In this document: positions 1-9,107 of the stretch, in pieces
Layout: every line of letters begins with the position of its first letter
Numbering within the stretch: position 1 is the stretch's first letter
IMG/VR virus record: IMGVR_UViG_3300006853_000713
Span: 1-37,845 of that record
DNA: 37,845 bases
Source of the DNA: a virus
Reading direction: 5' to 3' (one strand)
Made by a program: the position numbers and the translations under genes
Notes under the pieces: generated by a model
The model's database searches: none
Told to the model about the DNA's origin: nothing
The model's input: only the letters and a program-made list of their open reading frames with translations

Positions 1-1965
1 CCCTGTTGGCATGTCCGCGGCCACGATATTGGATGCCGCCTGCCCGCTGCCGGACCCTGTGAAGATCATGGTTGCCGTACCAGCCGAAAATCCGCACGTC
101 ATTTCGGTGTAGTTCGTCTTGGTAATCCCGTTCCAGCGCAGGCCTCCACGCTGAACCGACGGCGATGCGGCAGCCGTAAATGGAGAACCGGTGATCTGCG
201 CATTGCCACTCGCTGACGTGTGTGTGAACGCGCTGAATGAGACATCTATCTGGTATGTGACGCAGTTGCCTACCTTCGTCCCGAACGCAAGTTGAATGTT
301 GTACGTCCCCGCCCAATCACCCGCGGCTGCAAATGAGAACACCGGCGTGAAGGTGAACTCTTCGTAGTCGTCAAGGGTATTGGCATTGGCCGAAGCGCTC
401 TGCGATGCCGGGAATGCGATCTGCCCGCCAGTCAGATTTGTCGTACCTGAAAGCGTCGCGGCTGAAATCGTCGGCGATGTGCCGAACACGGCGGCACCCG
501 ATCCCGTTTCATCGGTCAGCAGCGCTGCGAGCTGCGCGGACGTCATAGGTGTGAGCGCTACCGATCCCTGCCACACACCATTGGCGCCATCATAAACCAG
601 ATCGACGTGATAGCCTGGACGCACGGTGATGTTCTGCCCGCCGAAATAGAAGCGGCTTCCGACAGACGAAGAGCCGCTGCTGTCGACAAGGACCTGATCT
701 TGCGCGCCGGCGTTGATCCATCGCAGATTGCGGCCATCCCATCCCTTCGCAAGGCCCGTGAATTGCCGAGAGGCATCGGTCGAAACGCGCAGCGCCTTCG
801 CATAGGCCAGATCGGTCGGGCTATAGTTGTTTTGGTTGGCCGTGACCTGCGTTGGGGTCACTACATAGGAAAGCTGCAGGTCAATGCTTGTGCAGTTGAC
901 AAATCGAACATCGGTCCCACCACCCCAGTTCGTTGCAGCAAACGATACGCGCTGCATGTCCTCAAGATCGAGCGAATAGGTCAGGCCAGCATCGAACTGA
1001 CAGGCCCCGCCAGAGAGCAAGTGCCCATAGCTATTGCCTCCAATCGCCTTGATACCGGCGCCGGAACCGCCGAAGTGGCAACCGGCAATAATGATGTCGC
1101 CGACATCTTCGGTCCCATCACCATACTGAATGCCAGCAACACTCGTCTTGAAAGTACAGCTTGTTATGGTGTTGCCAGTTCCCGAACCCTTGGTGAAGTA
1201 GAGGCCACGCTCGACCGTCTGCTGAAATTTCAGATTGGTGTAAGTGTTCCAGTTGTTTTCGCTGACCGCAGTTACATCCTTGATACCGGAATCGGTGTTC
1301 CAGAAGCGCAAGTTCAAAAAGCTATTATCTTGAATGAACTCGTCGCCCATCAACAGGATGCCGGCCTCACCAGTCACGTCGCTGTCGCCAAGTAAGCCGA
1401 GGCTTTCGATCGTGACGCGAGTTATTTCGCCACCACTGGAGTCGAGTGTCAGCAGCGGAATGGCGTTCTCCGAAAAGAACAGCGTTGAGTCATTCACGCC
1501 GCATAACTTCTTCCCGTTGAATGAGGCCGTCATCGTCACGCCGGCAACGAACTGGTGATTCTGCAAGATCATCACGCTCTTGCCGGAGTCGATCGCCGCC
1601 TGCACGACCGCATCATCATTGGCGGTGCCGACCGGCCCGAACATTTCCGGCGTGACCCATGCATCGCCGAGCCCGAAGTCACCTTCTGCGCCGCGGCCCA
1701 CCGCCACGTATCGAAACGTGTCGACCACCACGCCTGAGATCAGCAATTCGACCTGATAGGCGCCACCAATAACGTGGACGCGAATCTTTCCGTCGGCGAA
1801 GAAGCCGCCAACCGTCGGGTTGGAAATCTGCGTATTGCCGTCGCGGTCGGAATACAGAACGGCCAACGGCTGACCAGCGATCTCCCGCTTCACGCGGATA
1901 TCAACGTTCGTCAACAGGTTTCCGCTGGCATCGATTGCTCGATGCTGAAGAGCTGCATAGGCCAT
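1..1965 (-). CDS. Tail fibre / beta-helix receptor-binding protein, 3' end cut by window edge
   Basis: I read this minus-strand frame codon by codon from the ATG at 1965 to position 1 and found no stop, so it is at least 655 codons and runs off the window. The N-terminal part (about residues 1-100) is a short fibre-attachment region. Residues 109-126 (FGPVGTANDDAVVQAAID) resemble the opening of pectate-lyase-like phage beta-helix proteins, usually FGAxGDGxxDDxxAIQAAI. The middle is rich in Gly/Asn/Thr/Val, as in right-handed beta-helices. Near residue 528 the motif LDDYEEFTFTPV matches a segment recurrent in the distal part of phage tail fibres. It starts 11 bp after the tail-tip gene, so it is co-transcribed, and its position at the end of the tail module fits a host-recognition protein. 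Whether it carries a depolymerase activity cannot be told from this. Confidence 0.8.
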   Translation of the reverse strand, partial: MAYAALQHRAIDASGNLLTNVDIRVKREIAGQPLAVLYSDRDGNTQISNPTVGGFFADGKIRVHVIGGAYQVELLISGVVVDTFRYVAVGRGAEGDFGLGDAWVTPEMFGPVGTANDDAVVQAAIDSGKSVMILQNHQFVAGVTMTASFNGKKLCGVNDSTLFFSENAIPLLTLDSSGGEITRVTIESLGLLGDSDVTGEAGILLMGDEFIQDNSFLNLRFWNTDSGIKDVTAVSENNWNTYTNLKFQQTVERGLYFTKGSGTGNTITSCTFKTSVAGIQYGDGTEDVGDIIIAGCHFGGSGAGIKAIGGNSYGHLLSGGACQFDAGLTYSLDLEDMQRVSFAATNWGGGTDVRFVNCTSIDLQLSYVVTPTQVTANQNNYSPTDLAYAKALRVSTDASRQFTGLAKGWDGRNLRWINAGAQDQVLVDSSGSSSVGSRFYFGGQNITVRPGYHVDLVYDGANGVWQGSVALTPMTSAQLAALLTDETGSGAAVFGTSPTISAATLSGTTNLTGGQIAFPASQSASANANTLDDYEEFTFTPVFSFAAAGDWAGTYNIQLAFGTKVGNCVTYQIDVSFSAFTHTSASGNAQITGSPFTAAASPSVQRGGLRWNGITKTNYTEMTCGFSAGTATMIFTGSGSGQAASNIVAADMPTG

Positions 1966-1976
1966 GGATTGATTGC

Positions 1977-4268
1977 CTAGTTTGCTGTTCCGCCGCGGCG
2001 ATCGCCGGGTGATCCAATCGTCGTCACAAAGCTGATGCCGTCGATGGCAAGGCCGGGAGAGCCGCCGGAACCACCTGCGCCGGTCGAACTCGCGCCAGCC
2101 GCGCCTGCGAGGCCGGGGCCACCGCCATCCCCGCCATCGCCAATCGTGCCGGCGCTGTCGCCGCCCTGGCCTCCAGCCTCAGTCGTGCCGGGAGCACCCG
2201 GCTGTCCAAGGCTTCCGCTGCCGGTACCGTTCGCCCCCCCGGCGCCGGGCAATTGACCAGCACCGCCGCCACCACCACCGCCCGTTGGGATGCCCGCACC
2301 CGCGCCACCGGCACCGCCGCCGCCGCCGAAGATTTCACCGGAGGTGTCCGTGAGGTTGATCGCCTCACGCGTGAACAGCGCGACGCCACCGACGCTGCCG
2401 GCTACACCAGCGCCGCCAACCGCGTTACCGCCCCGACCACCGGCACCGCCGGTGCCCTGAATGCGGCCAAGGTTGATGACATTGATGGTGGGGCTCCCGG
2501 CCCATGTCCCGACATCGAACGCCGGCAGCGATGTATCGACCGAACCGACGATGACGCCTTCCGCGATCGTGCATGTGACCGTCTGGCCCAGCTCGAGCGG
2601 CGGAAAGATCGAGTCGTGAACCTCCTGCAAGTTCACGTTGTTGATGTTGGAGTCGATGATGATCTGACGGTCGGTCAGATCATCTTCCGACGCCGCGAAT
2701 CGCATCTCTTCGGCATCGACATGGATCGTTGCCGGGCCCGGCTGCAGACGGATTATCTGTATCGGCACGTCATCGGCGGCGCCGAACTCATCCTGCAGAT
2801 TGCGCCATTGCAGCCGATAGCCGACGCCGAGCTCCGGGACGGTAACGCTGCGGCGCATGACATCGAAACCGAACCGCCGCGGCGCGTCGCGGTAACGTGA
2901 GAGGACAATCGTGCCGAGCCGTTCGGCGATGGTCCGCCCCAGCGCCGGAATCCAGCGCGCATAGATTTTCTTGATCGCCTGCGCGCCGTAATCTTCCTCC
3001 GCTTCGGTATCGATCGACTCGGCGGTGGAACGATAGTTGTCGGGATCATCGACGCGCTTGGTCGGGTCGATCTGCCCGAAGTACACCTGTACCCGCGACA
3101 CGCGCTTCTCAGGCTGATCGGCAACCGACAGCATTGCCGGCCGCATGGTGTTGGATTCCGAGAATCGATCAGCATCGGTAACGATCGGGCGCAGCACCTG
3201 AAGCCTGATCTGCTGGCCGACATTGTCATCCCAGATCGCCAGCGCCGCCTGCTCGGTCACCTCCGAGATCAACTTATTGACCGGTGTTGGCTCAGCGATC
3301 GTCGCCGTGTAGAGCCGGTTCAAATAGGTGCCGGTTTCGACCAGCCACGCCGACCGCTGGACGTAGCCCGCCGGCGTATCGGTGAAATCCTCAGCCAGAT
3401 CGGCGATGATGTCGGCCGGGTCCCGCGCCGCGAACCGAAGGCAAAGCTGCACCCTGTCTTGCTCGGAATGCGATGACGCCACCGTGCCAAGTTGCGCCCG
3501 CGTTATCGTCAGCGCATCGCCGGACCGCGTGAATGAGCATATCTCATTGCCGCCGATATTGGCGTATCCAGACGCCGGATATTCGGCGTTGCCGATCCCC
3601 GATGGCGACAGCGTCGCAGCAGTGTCGTTGTCGTCAATCGCGGCAACCAAAAATCCGTTCGACAGCACCGGCGCTTGCGCGCGGTCACCATCCAGGAACT
3701 TCAGCGCGTCCTTCGCCGTGATTGAGAATTTGCCTTCGGACGTCGGGCCCTCGATCGATTCAATGAAGAAGTGCCGCGTCTCCATTTCCGCAATCGTCTG
3801 ACCGACAAACCCGGAGATCCAACGCAGCGCCCTGCCCCGCAGGAACGGTTGCCGCGCCCGGAACTTCCCCCACATCGACCCCTGCCGATAGGGATCGTAA
3901 TCGCGCTCTGAGTGATACTTGTCGAAACCTGGCCCGGTGTCCGAATGCGGATGATCGAGGAAGGTGACCTTGAGGCTGGCGCGCTGGCCAAGATTCTCGC
4001 CGAGCGACACAGCAGCCGGCGAGAACTCCGGAACGCCAGCAAGATTGGGCAGCGCTTCGATGCTCCGCGGTAGGTATGCCGTAGCCACGGCGAAGCGCAG
4101 TGTCACGTCCTGCAGATCGATATTGTCCCGATCCTGACAGGTCGCGATCGAATTGAAGCACTTGTCGTCACCCGTCGCCGGGATCGATGCCGTGCACGGC
4201 GCCACGCCATAGGTCAGCGAGCAGACCGGAATATCGATCTCGATATAGGTCAGCGCCTCGTTGCTCAT
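1977..4268 (-). CDS. Tail tip / central baseplate protein with polyglycine C-terminal domain
   Basis: 763 residues. It follows the tape measure and distal tail genes, the place of the tail hub or tip-attachment protein in siphoviruses. The N-terminal and central parts (about 1-600) are mixed alpha/beta with no motif I can name with certainty. From about residue 605 to 763 the protein becomes extremely glycine-rich, with runs such as GGGGGAGGAGAG and GGGGGGGAG broken by short hydrophobic or polar stretches. Polyglycine-helix sandwich domains of this kind are known in some phage adhesins (the gp38 type of T2-like phages), where the loops contact the receptor. The start overlaps the stop of the upstream gene by 4 bp (ATGA). 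Role as tip protein is inferred from order; the glycine domain is seen directly. Confidence 0.8.
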   Translation of the reverse strand: MSNEALTYIEIDIPVCSLTYGVAPCTASIPATGDDKCFNSIATCQDRDNIDLQDVTLRFAVATAYLPRSIEALPNLAGVPEFSPAAVSLGENLGQRASLKVTFLDHPHSDTGPGFDKYHSERDYDPYRQGSMWGKFRARQPFLRGRALRWISGFVGQTIAEMETRHFFIESIEGPTSEGKFSITAKDALKFLDGDRAQAPVLSNGFLVAAIDDNDTAATLSPSGIGNAEYPASGYANIGGNEICSFTRSGDALTITRAQLGTVASSHSEQDRVQLCLRFAARDPADIIADLAEDFTDTPAGYVQRSAWLVETGTYLNRLYTATIAEPTPVNKLISEVTEQAALAIWDDNVGQQIRLQVLRPIVTDADRFSESNTMRPAMLSVADQPEKRVSRVQVYFGQIDPTKRVDDPDNYRSTAESIDTEAEEDYGAQAIKKIYARWIPALGRTIAERLGTIVLSRYRDAPRRFGFDVMRRSVTVPELGVGYRLQWRNLQDEFGAADDVPIQIIRLQPGPATIHVDAEEMRFAASEDDLTDRQIIIDSNINNVNLQEVHDSIFPPLELGQTVTCTIAEGVIVGSVDTSLPAFDVGTWAGSPTINVINLGRIQGTGGAGGRGGNAVGGAGVAGSVGGVALFTREAINLTDTSGEIFGGGGGAGGAGAGIPTGGGGGGGAGQLPGAGGANGTGSGSLGQPGAPGTTEAGGQGGDSAGTIGDGGDGGGPGLAGAAGASSTGAGGSGGSPGLAIDGISFVTTIGSPGDRRGGTAN

Positions 4269-5092
4269 TCAACGATGCCGCCCATCTCGATCGTGACCGC
4301 ATTGCGCCCCGTAACCATCGACACCGCCGGCACCGGGTCTTTGGTCAGCCAGGCGAACGCGACCTCGTAGGGATAATCTTCCGGCGACCACGCGAAGAAG
4401 AACGGAACATCGCGCTGCGCCGCCACCACGAACGGGTCGAAATAGGTCCGATACCAGTCCGGATGGAAATGCTTGAACGTCGCCGACGAACCCTCGACCC
4501 ACTGGCTGGTGATAATCCGGCCGATGAACTGGCCGCGGTGGCTCATCCCATTGAGCGCTTCGGTCTTGCGCGCGAACTTCGGCGGCGTGAAGTCCTGCCC
4601 GACATCGAAGCCGCGCTCGACACGCAGCAGCTTGCCGGCGTACATCACCGCGATGCGCGCCGGCTCATCGCCCTCCGCGAGCTTGAGCCGCAGATCGACC
4701 AGCGAAGCACCAGTGAACACCATCAGGATGGGGGAATCATCCGCCGGAATGAAAGGCGCGATGACTTCAACGAAGCCCGCGCCGATGTCGATCTCGACGG
4801 ATACCGCGATGCCGGCTGATCCCAGGTTGTGACCGGCGAGACCTACCCCGTCGACCTCCACCATCGTGTTGAGCGAAGCCGTAACGTACTGCTCGGTCGT
4901 GTCTTCCGCGCGCCAACCTTGCAAGTCGATCGTCGATGGATTCGCAAGGTTAGTGGCGGGATAATCCAGTTCTTCGGTATCGGCGGCGATGTTCGCTACG
5001 GTTACAAGGCTGTCCCACAGGATCAGCGGGACCCCATCACCGAAAGCCTCATCGGCATCCGAGAGAACAAGGTTCGGAGCAATGACCAGCAT
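4265..5092 (-). CDS. Distal tail protein-like structural protein
   Basis: 275 residues, between the tape measure and the tail-tip gene. Its composition is beta-rich, with alternating hydrophobic residues through about 60-240, and it has no signal peptide or membrane segment. In siphovirus tail modules this slot encodes the distal tail protein or a first hub component linking the tube to the tip. I see no catalytic motif. It abuts the tape-measure stop (both share position 5092) and overlaps the next start by 4 bp, so translation is probably coupled. The assignment rests mainly on gene order. Confidence 0.7.
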   Translation of the reverse strand: MLVIAPNLVLSDADEAFGDGVPLILWDSLVTVANIAADTEELDYPATNLANPSTIDLQGWRAEDTTEQYVTASLNTMVEVDGVGLAGHNLGSAGIAVSVEIDIGAGFVEVIAPFIPADDSPILMVFTGASLVDLRLKLAEGDEPARIAVMYAGKLLRVERGFDVGQDFTPPKFARKTEALNGMSHRGQFIGRIITSQWVEGSSATFKHFHPDWYRTYFDPFVVAAQRDVPFFFAWSPEDYPYEVAFAWLTKDPVPAVSMVTGRNAVTIEMGGIVE

Positions 5093-6987
5093 CAGGCGAC
5101 CTTGAAGGTGATGCCGCGATCGTTGAGCAACGAAGACAGCGCGGGCGCGATCTTCTCGGCCATCGGCCGGGAGATTTCATCGAACCGGAAGACGATCTCT
5201 TGCATGGGGCCGCCGCCCGCGCCGCGGCGCTGGTCAGGCCCCTCGCCCGGCCGCCAGATGTCGATTTGTTCGCCCGGGGAAACGCGAGCCTGCAACAGCT
5301 GCGAATCCGTCCCCGAGAACATGCCTGGGACACGCATCGCGCCGCCGCCCGCGAATGCCGGCAGCTTCTGCCCTTTGATCGCAGAGACGGCCTTCGCGCC
5401 GGTCGCGAGAACCGTCGCCCATGCCGCGATGTTGGCGGGGAATGGCAGCTCGAGCGCCTTGGCGGCGCCGGTCCACATCGAGATCACCGCCTGGAATCCG
5501 CCGGCGATCTGCGAGATGCGCGCCATCTTTTTGTTCTCGGCACCGAACGCACCAGCCGCATCGGAGATCGAGCCCGCAATCGACGCGCCGGCAATGTCCC
5601 ATGCGGTCCCGGCCTCGACGGCGAGCTTGCGCTGCGCCCGCGCCGCCGTATCTGTGCTGATCGCCTGCGCGTCCAACAGCTGCTGGATCCGCATCAGCTT
5701 CTGTTCATACGCATCCCACGGGGCAAGATTCTCTTGCTGAAGCTGCGCCCCTTTGAACAGCAAAAGCTGCTGGTTGAGCCGCTGCAGCGCGGGCGACAGC
5801 AGGTCGAGAGTTACGCGCCCCTCCGCGCCCTTCTCGCCGAACAGCTTCATGCCGTGGGCGGCTTCAGGGAAGCCCTCGGCCAGCAACTGGAATTCGCCGC
5901 GAGCAAGCTGCGTCTTGAACTGCAGCTCGCGCATTGACTCCGCAAGGATGCGCGCCTTGTTGGCGGCGTCGGGATCAATCTCCGGCTCACCCCCACGCGG
6001 CTTGGCGTTGACCGTGATGCGCGTCGGCGCCCGATCAGGCTCACCGGCCCCGATCAGGCCCCCGACCGCGCCGAGCCCAGCGCCAACCACCGCACCGCCG
6101 CCGCCGGCAAGGCGACCAACCTTCGCACCAGCCCACGCGCCCGCGAGCGCAGCCGACACCTGCAGGATGGTCTGCTTGTTGTCGACCATCCACTTGACGG
6201 CTTCGCCCAGGTTCTTGCCGAACTCCTTGACGCCATCCTGAAACGCCTGCGAGGTCATCACCTCGCGTAACGCGGTGATGCCCGGCAGTAGGCCCGATGT
6301 CAGATTGACGCCGGCAACCTTGAGCGACTTGCCGATGCGCTCGAATTCGTCGTCGGCCTTGGCGGCCTTCGCTATCGTCTCGTCGGACAGGATGAAGCCG
6401 AGGCGGCGCGCCTCTTCGGCGTATTTGTTGAGTCCGGCCGCACCCTCCTTCAGAACAGGCAGCAGCTTTGCGCCAGTCTTGGAGAAGAACTCAGCAGACA
6501 GCGCCGCTTGTTGCATCGGGTCTTTGACCCGCGAAATGCGCTCGGCAAGAATCTTGAAGACTTCATCGGGAGTCTTTCCCTTGATGTCGGCCAGCGTCAG
6601 GCCGAGCTTCCCAAGAGAATCCGACGCAGCAGTGTTGCCCGCCTTGACCTCGCCAAGGCGCTTGTTCATCTGCTCGAGCGCCTTGCCGAAGTCCTCCTGG
6701 CTCACGCCCGCGAGGCTTGCGGCATAGGCAAGCTCCTGCAGCTTCTCGACGTTGATGCCGAGCCGCTGCGACATATCATCGAGCGACGCGCCATAGGCAG
6801 CGGCGCTCTTGGTCAGCGCGACGATCGCGCCAACCGACAGCACACCCGCAATGGCTGCACCGGCCTTCTGCAGGCCGGCGCCGAACTTGGCAAAGCGCTT
6901 CTCTGCATCGGTCAGGCCCTTTTCAAAGAGCCCGGAATCGATGCCGAGGATAACGCGCAATGCGCCGATGATCGAACCACCAGCCAT
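5092..6987 (-). CDS. Tail tape measure protein
   Basis: 631 residues. The N-terminus (about 1-60) is an alternating Gly/Ala and amphipathic helix segment with the word FEKGLTDAEKRFAKFGAGLQ, typical of tape-measure openings. A long helical region follows, then a glycine/alanine-rich hydrophobic stretch at about 273-316 that could be membrane-active, and a further helical C-terminus. Tape-measure length sets tail length; using the usual rule of about 1.5 angstrom per residue this would give a tail near 95 nm, on the short side. The ATG at 6987 lies just after the stop of the second chaperone frame. Position after the chaperone frames and length make the call secure. Confidence 0.92.
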   Translation of the reverse strand: MAGGSIIGALRVILGIDSGLFEKGLTDAEKRFAKFGAGLQKAGAAIAGVLSVGAIVALTKSAAAYGASLDDMSQRLGINVEKLQELAYAASLAGVSQEDFGKALEQMNKRLGEVKAGNTAASDSLGKLGLTLADIKGKTPDEVFKILAERISRVKDPMQQAALSAEFFSKTGAKLLPVLKEGAAGLNKYAEEARRLGFILSDETIAKAAKADDEFERIGKSLKVAGVNLTSGLLPGITALREVMTSQAFQDGVKEFGKNLGEAVKWMVDNKQTILQVSAALAGAWAGAKVGRLAGGGGAVVGAGLGAVGGLIGAGEPDRAPTRITVNAKPRGGEPEIDPDAANKARILAESMRELQFKTQLARGEFQLLAEGFPEAAHGMKLFGEKGAEGRVTLDLLSPALQRLNQQLLLFKGAQLQQENLAPWDAYEQKLMRIQQLLDAQAISTDTAARAQRKLAVEAGTAWDIAGASIAGSISDAAGAFGAENKKMARISQIAGGFQAVISMWTGAAKALELPFPANIAAWATVLATGAKAVSAIKGQKLPAFAGGGAMRVPGMFSGTDSQLLQARVSPGEQIDIWRPGEGPDQRRGAGGGPMQEIVFRFDEISRPMAEKIAPALSSLLNDRGITFKVA

Positions 6988-6990
6988 GGA

Positions 6991-7260
6991 TTATCCGGAT
7001 TGCTGTTGCTGTGTTGCGGTATCAGCCACGGTGCCGCCGAACGCGACCGTGATCATCTTTGCGATGTTGATCATTTCGTCCTGCGTCTGGGCGCGTCGCT
7101 TCTGACTGGGGGTCTTGCTCAAGAGCTTTTCGAGCTTCGGGAATTCGGGCGAACCCTTGGACTTGAGCGGCCACCGCGCGAGCGCACCGGTGTGCCAGGC
7201 GAGCGAAATTCGCTCGTTGTGCAGGCGCAGGAACCGTTCGGCATGCGCGGCGAACGTCAA
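6991..7260 (-). CDS. Second tail-assembly chaperone frame (rcc01693/TAC type), start uncertain
   Basis: The only conventional start is a TTG at 7260, giving 89 residues, but the frame is open upstream to a TGA at 7381-7383. Read from there it contains YDWPGLC... and DEDDFWRRTPRQIAL, the hallmark of the small alphaproteobacterial tail chaperone family found after gp10 in gene transfer agents (usual form DWPxLxxxGLxxLxLxPxxFWxLTPxELAL). So the conserved part lies 5' of any ATG, GTG or TTG in this frame. Either it is made by -1 frameshifting from the overlapping first chaperone gene (7302-7703), or a non-standard start is used, or one base has been lost near 7344-7346. It directly precedes the tape measure, the expected location. 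Confidence 0.7.
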   Translation of the reverse strand: MTFAAHAERFLRLHNERISLAWHTGALARWPLKSKGSPEFPKLEKLLSKTPSQKRRAQTQDEMINIAKMITVAFGGTVADTATQQQQSG

Positions 7261-7301
7261 GGCAATCTGGCGCGGCGTCCTGCGCCAGAAATCATCCTCG
7301 T

Positions 7302-7703
7302 CTAGTTCAAGGCTTTGCCAGGTTCGGCAGAGTCCGGGCCAGTCATATCCTGACCCGGCTTCGGAGGGTGGCCGCCGGTTTCACCCACCTCCTGATCAGG
7401 GAACGCGCGCGCGAACGCGAGCATGAAGATTTCCAGCACCGCGAAGATTCCGCCGGCATCAATGATCAGTTCGCCGGCCGCCTTCACGTCAATGTCGGGG
7501 TGCTTCTCTTTCAAGCCCGCCCACAGGAACAGACGCATCAGGCTTAGTGAGCAGGTCGCGCGGTTGTTCAACTGCTCAAGCAGGACAAGCACGCCCTTCC
7601 CGGTCGCCTCTTCGACGTTGCAGATGGCGTCAGCCGAAAGACGCAAGGTGAAGGATTTCTCCCCCACCCTGAACTCGACTTCACCCTTGTGCGGATTGGC
7701 CAT
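7302..7703 (-). CDS. Tail-assembly chaperone (GTA gp10-like, TAC family)
   Basis: 133 residues beginning MANPHKGEVEFRVGEKSFTL, then RLSADAICNVEEATGKGV. This matches the pattern of the gene-transfer-agent gp10 family of tail chaperones, small proteins that start with a beta-strand pair and a helix containing N-x-x-E. It lies between the tail tube gene and the tape measure. The last 25 or so codons overlap the second chaperone frame in the -1 register. In lambda-type phages two such frames are joined by programmed frameshifting to make a G and a GT form in a fixed ratio; here that is an inference. Confidence 0.82.
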   Translation of the reverse strand: MANPHKGEVEFRVGEKSFTLRLSADAICNVEEATGKGVLVLLEQLNNRATCSLSLMRLFLWAGLKEKHPDIDVKAAGELIIDAGGIFAVLEIFMLAFARAFPDQEVGETGGHPPKPGQDMTGPDSAEPGKALN

Positions 7704-7706
7704 CGG

Positions 7707-8126
7707 TTACGCGAACGTCGGCTTTCCGGAAATCTTGTACGTCGACGAAGCGGTCATCTTGTCTGGGACCGAAGTGTCCGGCTCGAAGCCGGTCTGGAAC
7801 GCAGCAAATCCCCAGATCTGACCGGTCGTGAACACCACTTGCTTGTTGCCGACGACGTCAGTATCGAACTGCTGCATCATCAGCAGCGTAGCGGCGCTAC
7901 CCGGTACGAAGTTGAGCTCGATGCTCACCTCACCGCCGTCCTTGAGACCCGGGATGAACTCTTTCCACTTCTCCGGGCTTTCGGTGTGGGTCGCCTCCAC
8001 CGGATCGCGCGACAGGTTCGGCGGCTTGATCGATGTGACTTCCGCCACCGTGGTGAATACTTCCGGCGTGGCGCCATTGCCGATCTTGAACAGCGTGCCA
8101 TGACCAATTGCAGCCTGCGTCGTCAT
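7707..8126 (-). CDS. Major tail tube protein
   Basis: 139 residues. It reads as a typical small tail-tube protein: an N-terminal MTTQAAIGHGTLFKIG, a strand-rich core, the segment SPEKWKEFIPGLKDGGEVSIEL (the EF-IPGL-DGGE pattern recurs in tube proteins of this type), and the C-terminal AFQTGFEPDTSVPDKMTASSTYKISGKP. It precedes the tail chaperone pair, the standard order. A clear ribosome binding site (AAGGAG) lies 7 nt before the ATG. It would polymerise into the hollow tail tube around the tape measure. Confidence 0.87.
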   Translation of the reverse strand: MTTQAAIGHGTLFKIGNGATPEVFTTVAEVTSIKPPNLSRDPVEATHTESPEKWKEFIPGLKDGGEVSIELNFVPGSAATLLMMQQFDTDVVGNKQVVFTTGQIWGFAAFQTGFEPDTSVPDKMTASSTYKISGKPTFA

Positions 8127-8202
8127 CGCGGCTCTCCTTCGTATCTATTGTGAGGGGTGTCCGCGATGACCCAGCGGAACGGGAATCGAGTCGGATCAGC
8201 GA

Positions 8203-8616
8203 TTACGCAGAGACGCCGGAATAGTTCAGGCTGAGCCGCAGTACGGATGTCGACGTAGCGAGGCCGATCAGCACGTAGTATTCACCGGTGCCGACATCCG
8301 CCACCGGGGCAATGCCGCCGGCCGTGGCGCCGGATAGATAGTAGGAGATGCCAGCGGTCAGGGTTGCGCCCAGCGTCAGGTCGCCCTTGGTCTGCACCGC
8401 AAGCGGCTGATTCAGTGAAGCGCTGTTGAGCGCGATGCCGCGCGGGTTGCGCGCCGCGGCCGTTGCCGCATCGGCATCGGCCTTCATGTAGAGATTGGTG
8501 GATGAATCGAGATAGACCACCTGGCCGGCGGTTATGGTTTCACCGGCGTGGCCGTTCTCGACAATGGCATTGGAGCCCTTGACGCAGTTTGCAGCGGTAA
8601 CGGACAGATCAGCCAT
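8203..8616 (-). CDS. Small capsid decoration-like protein (DUF2190-like)
   Basis: 137 residues, beta-rich, with repeated short strands separated by glycine (AGETITAGQVVYLD, GDLTLGATLTAGISYYLSG). This layout resembles DUF2190 and related capsid-cement proteins of phages. The gene is preceded by a good ribosome binding site (CAGGAG). Its place is a little unusual: such proteins normally sit beside the major capsid gene, but here it stands between a tail-completion gene and the tail tube. An alternative is a tail-tube-associated or fibre-like structural protein. Confidence 0.65.
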   Translation of the reverse strand: MADLSVTAANCVKGSNAIVENGHAGETITAGQVVYLDSSTNLYMKADADAATAAARNPRGIALNSASLNQPLAVQTKGDLTLGATLTAGISYYLSGATAGGIAPVADVGTGEYYVLIGLATSTSVLRLSLNYSGVSA

Positions 8617-8642
8617 TTGAATTGCTCCTGGTTAAACGCGGT

Positions 8643-9104
8643 TCAACGCTTTTTCATCTTCGCCAACAGACGCGCGGCCTTGCGTGCGGCGCGCTCTGCA
8701 GCCGCTTCGATCTGACTCCAGATGCGATCCTTGAGACCATCGGTCACGCGCTGCTTGTTCGCGTCCCATGCCGGTCGAAGATGTGGATGCGCAACCTGAT
8801 GCGCGTTGCCAAATTCCGTCTGTACGGACTTCGCATGCGGCATTGGGCCAACGAACACCTCGACGTCGGATTCCTTCTTGTGCAGCTTCTTCTGACGGCG
8901 TGAGAGCTTGGTTCCCACCGTGTAGCTGTCGGCCAGCAGGCCGGACAGCCGCGGCGCCAGCGCTTCACCCGCGCGGGCAATCCATTCGCCGACTTCCTTC
9001 AACGCACGCAGCAGGATGTTCTTGGCGGTCGCCTTCTTCAGGTCACGCAACGCCTCCTGGCATTCTTTCAGGCCCTCGATCTGGAAGCGCTGGCGGATCG
9101 CCAC
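8643..9104 (-). CDS. HK97 gp10-like tail-completion / neck protein
   Basis: 153 residues beginning MAIRQRFQIEGLKECQEALRDL, with the mid segment GLLADSYTVGTKLSRRQKK and a basic, helical C-terminus. The opening pattern (x-I-x-G-L-xx-L-xx-L-xx-L) and the RLSG...L turn are typical of the HK97 gp10 family, which sits at the head-tail interface. The start codon is GTG with GAGGAA 10 nt upstream. Surrounding genes are the adaptor and minor tail-completion proteins, which supports the call. Confidence 0.78.
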   Translation of the reverse strand: MAIRQRFQIEGLKECQEALRDLKKATAKNILLRALKEVGEWIARAGEALAPRLSGLLADSYTVGTKLSRRQKKLHKKESDVEVFVGPMPHAKSVQTEFGNAHQVAHPHLRPAWDANKQRVTDGLKDRIWSQIEAAAERAARKAARLLAKMKKR

Positions 9105-9107
9105 CGA

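Noticed and set aside
607-1395. Plus-strand open frame of 262 codons
   Set aside because: It is antisense to the tail-fibre gene, which is open over the whole left edge and has recognisable fibre motifs.
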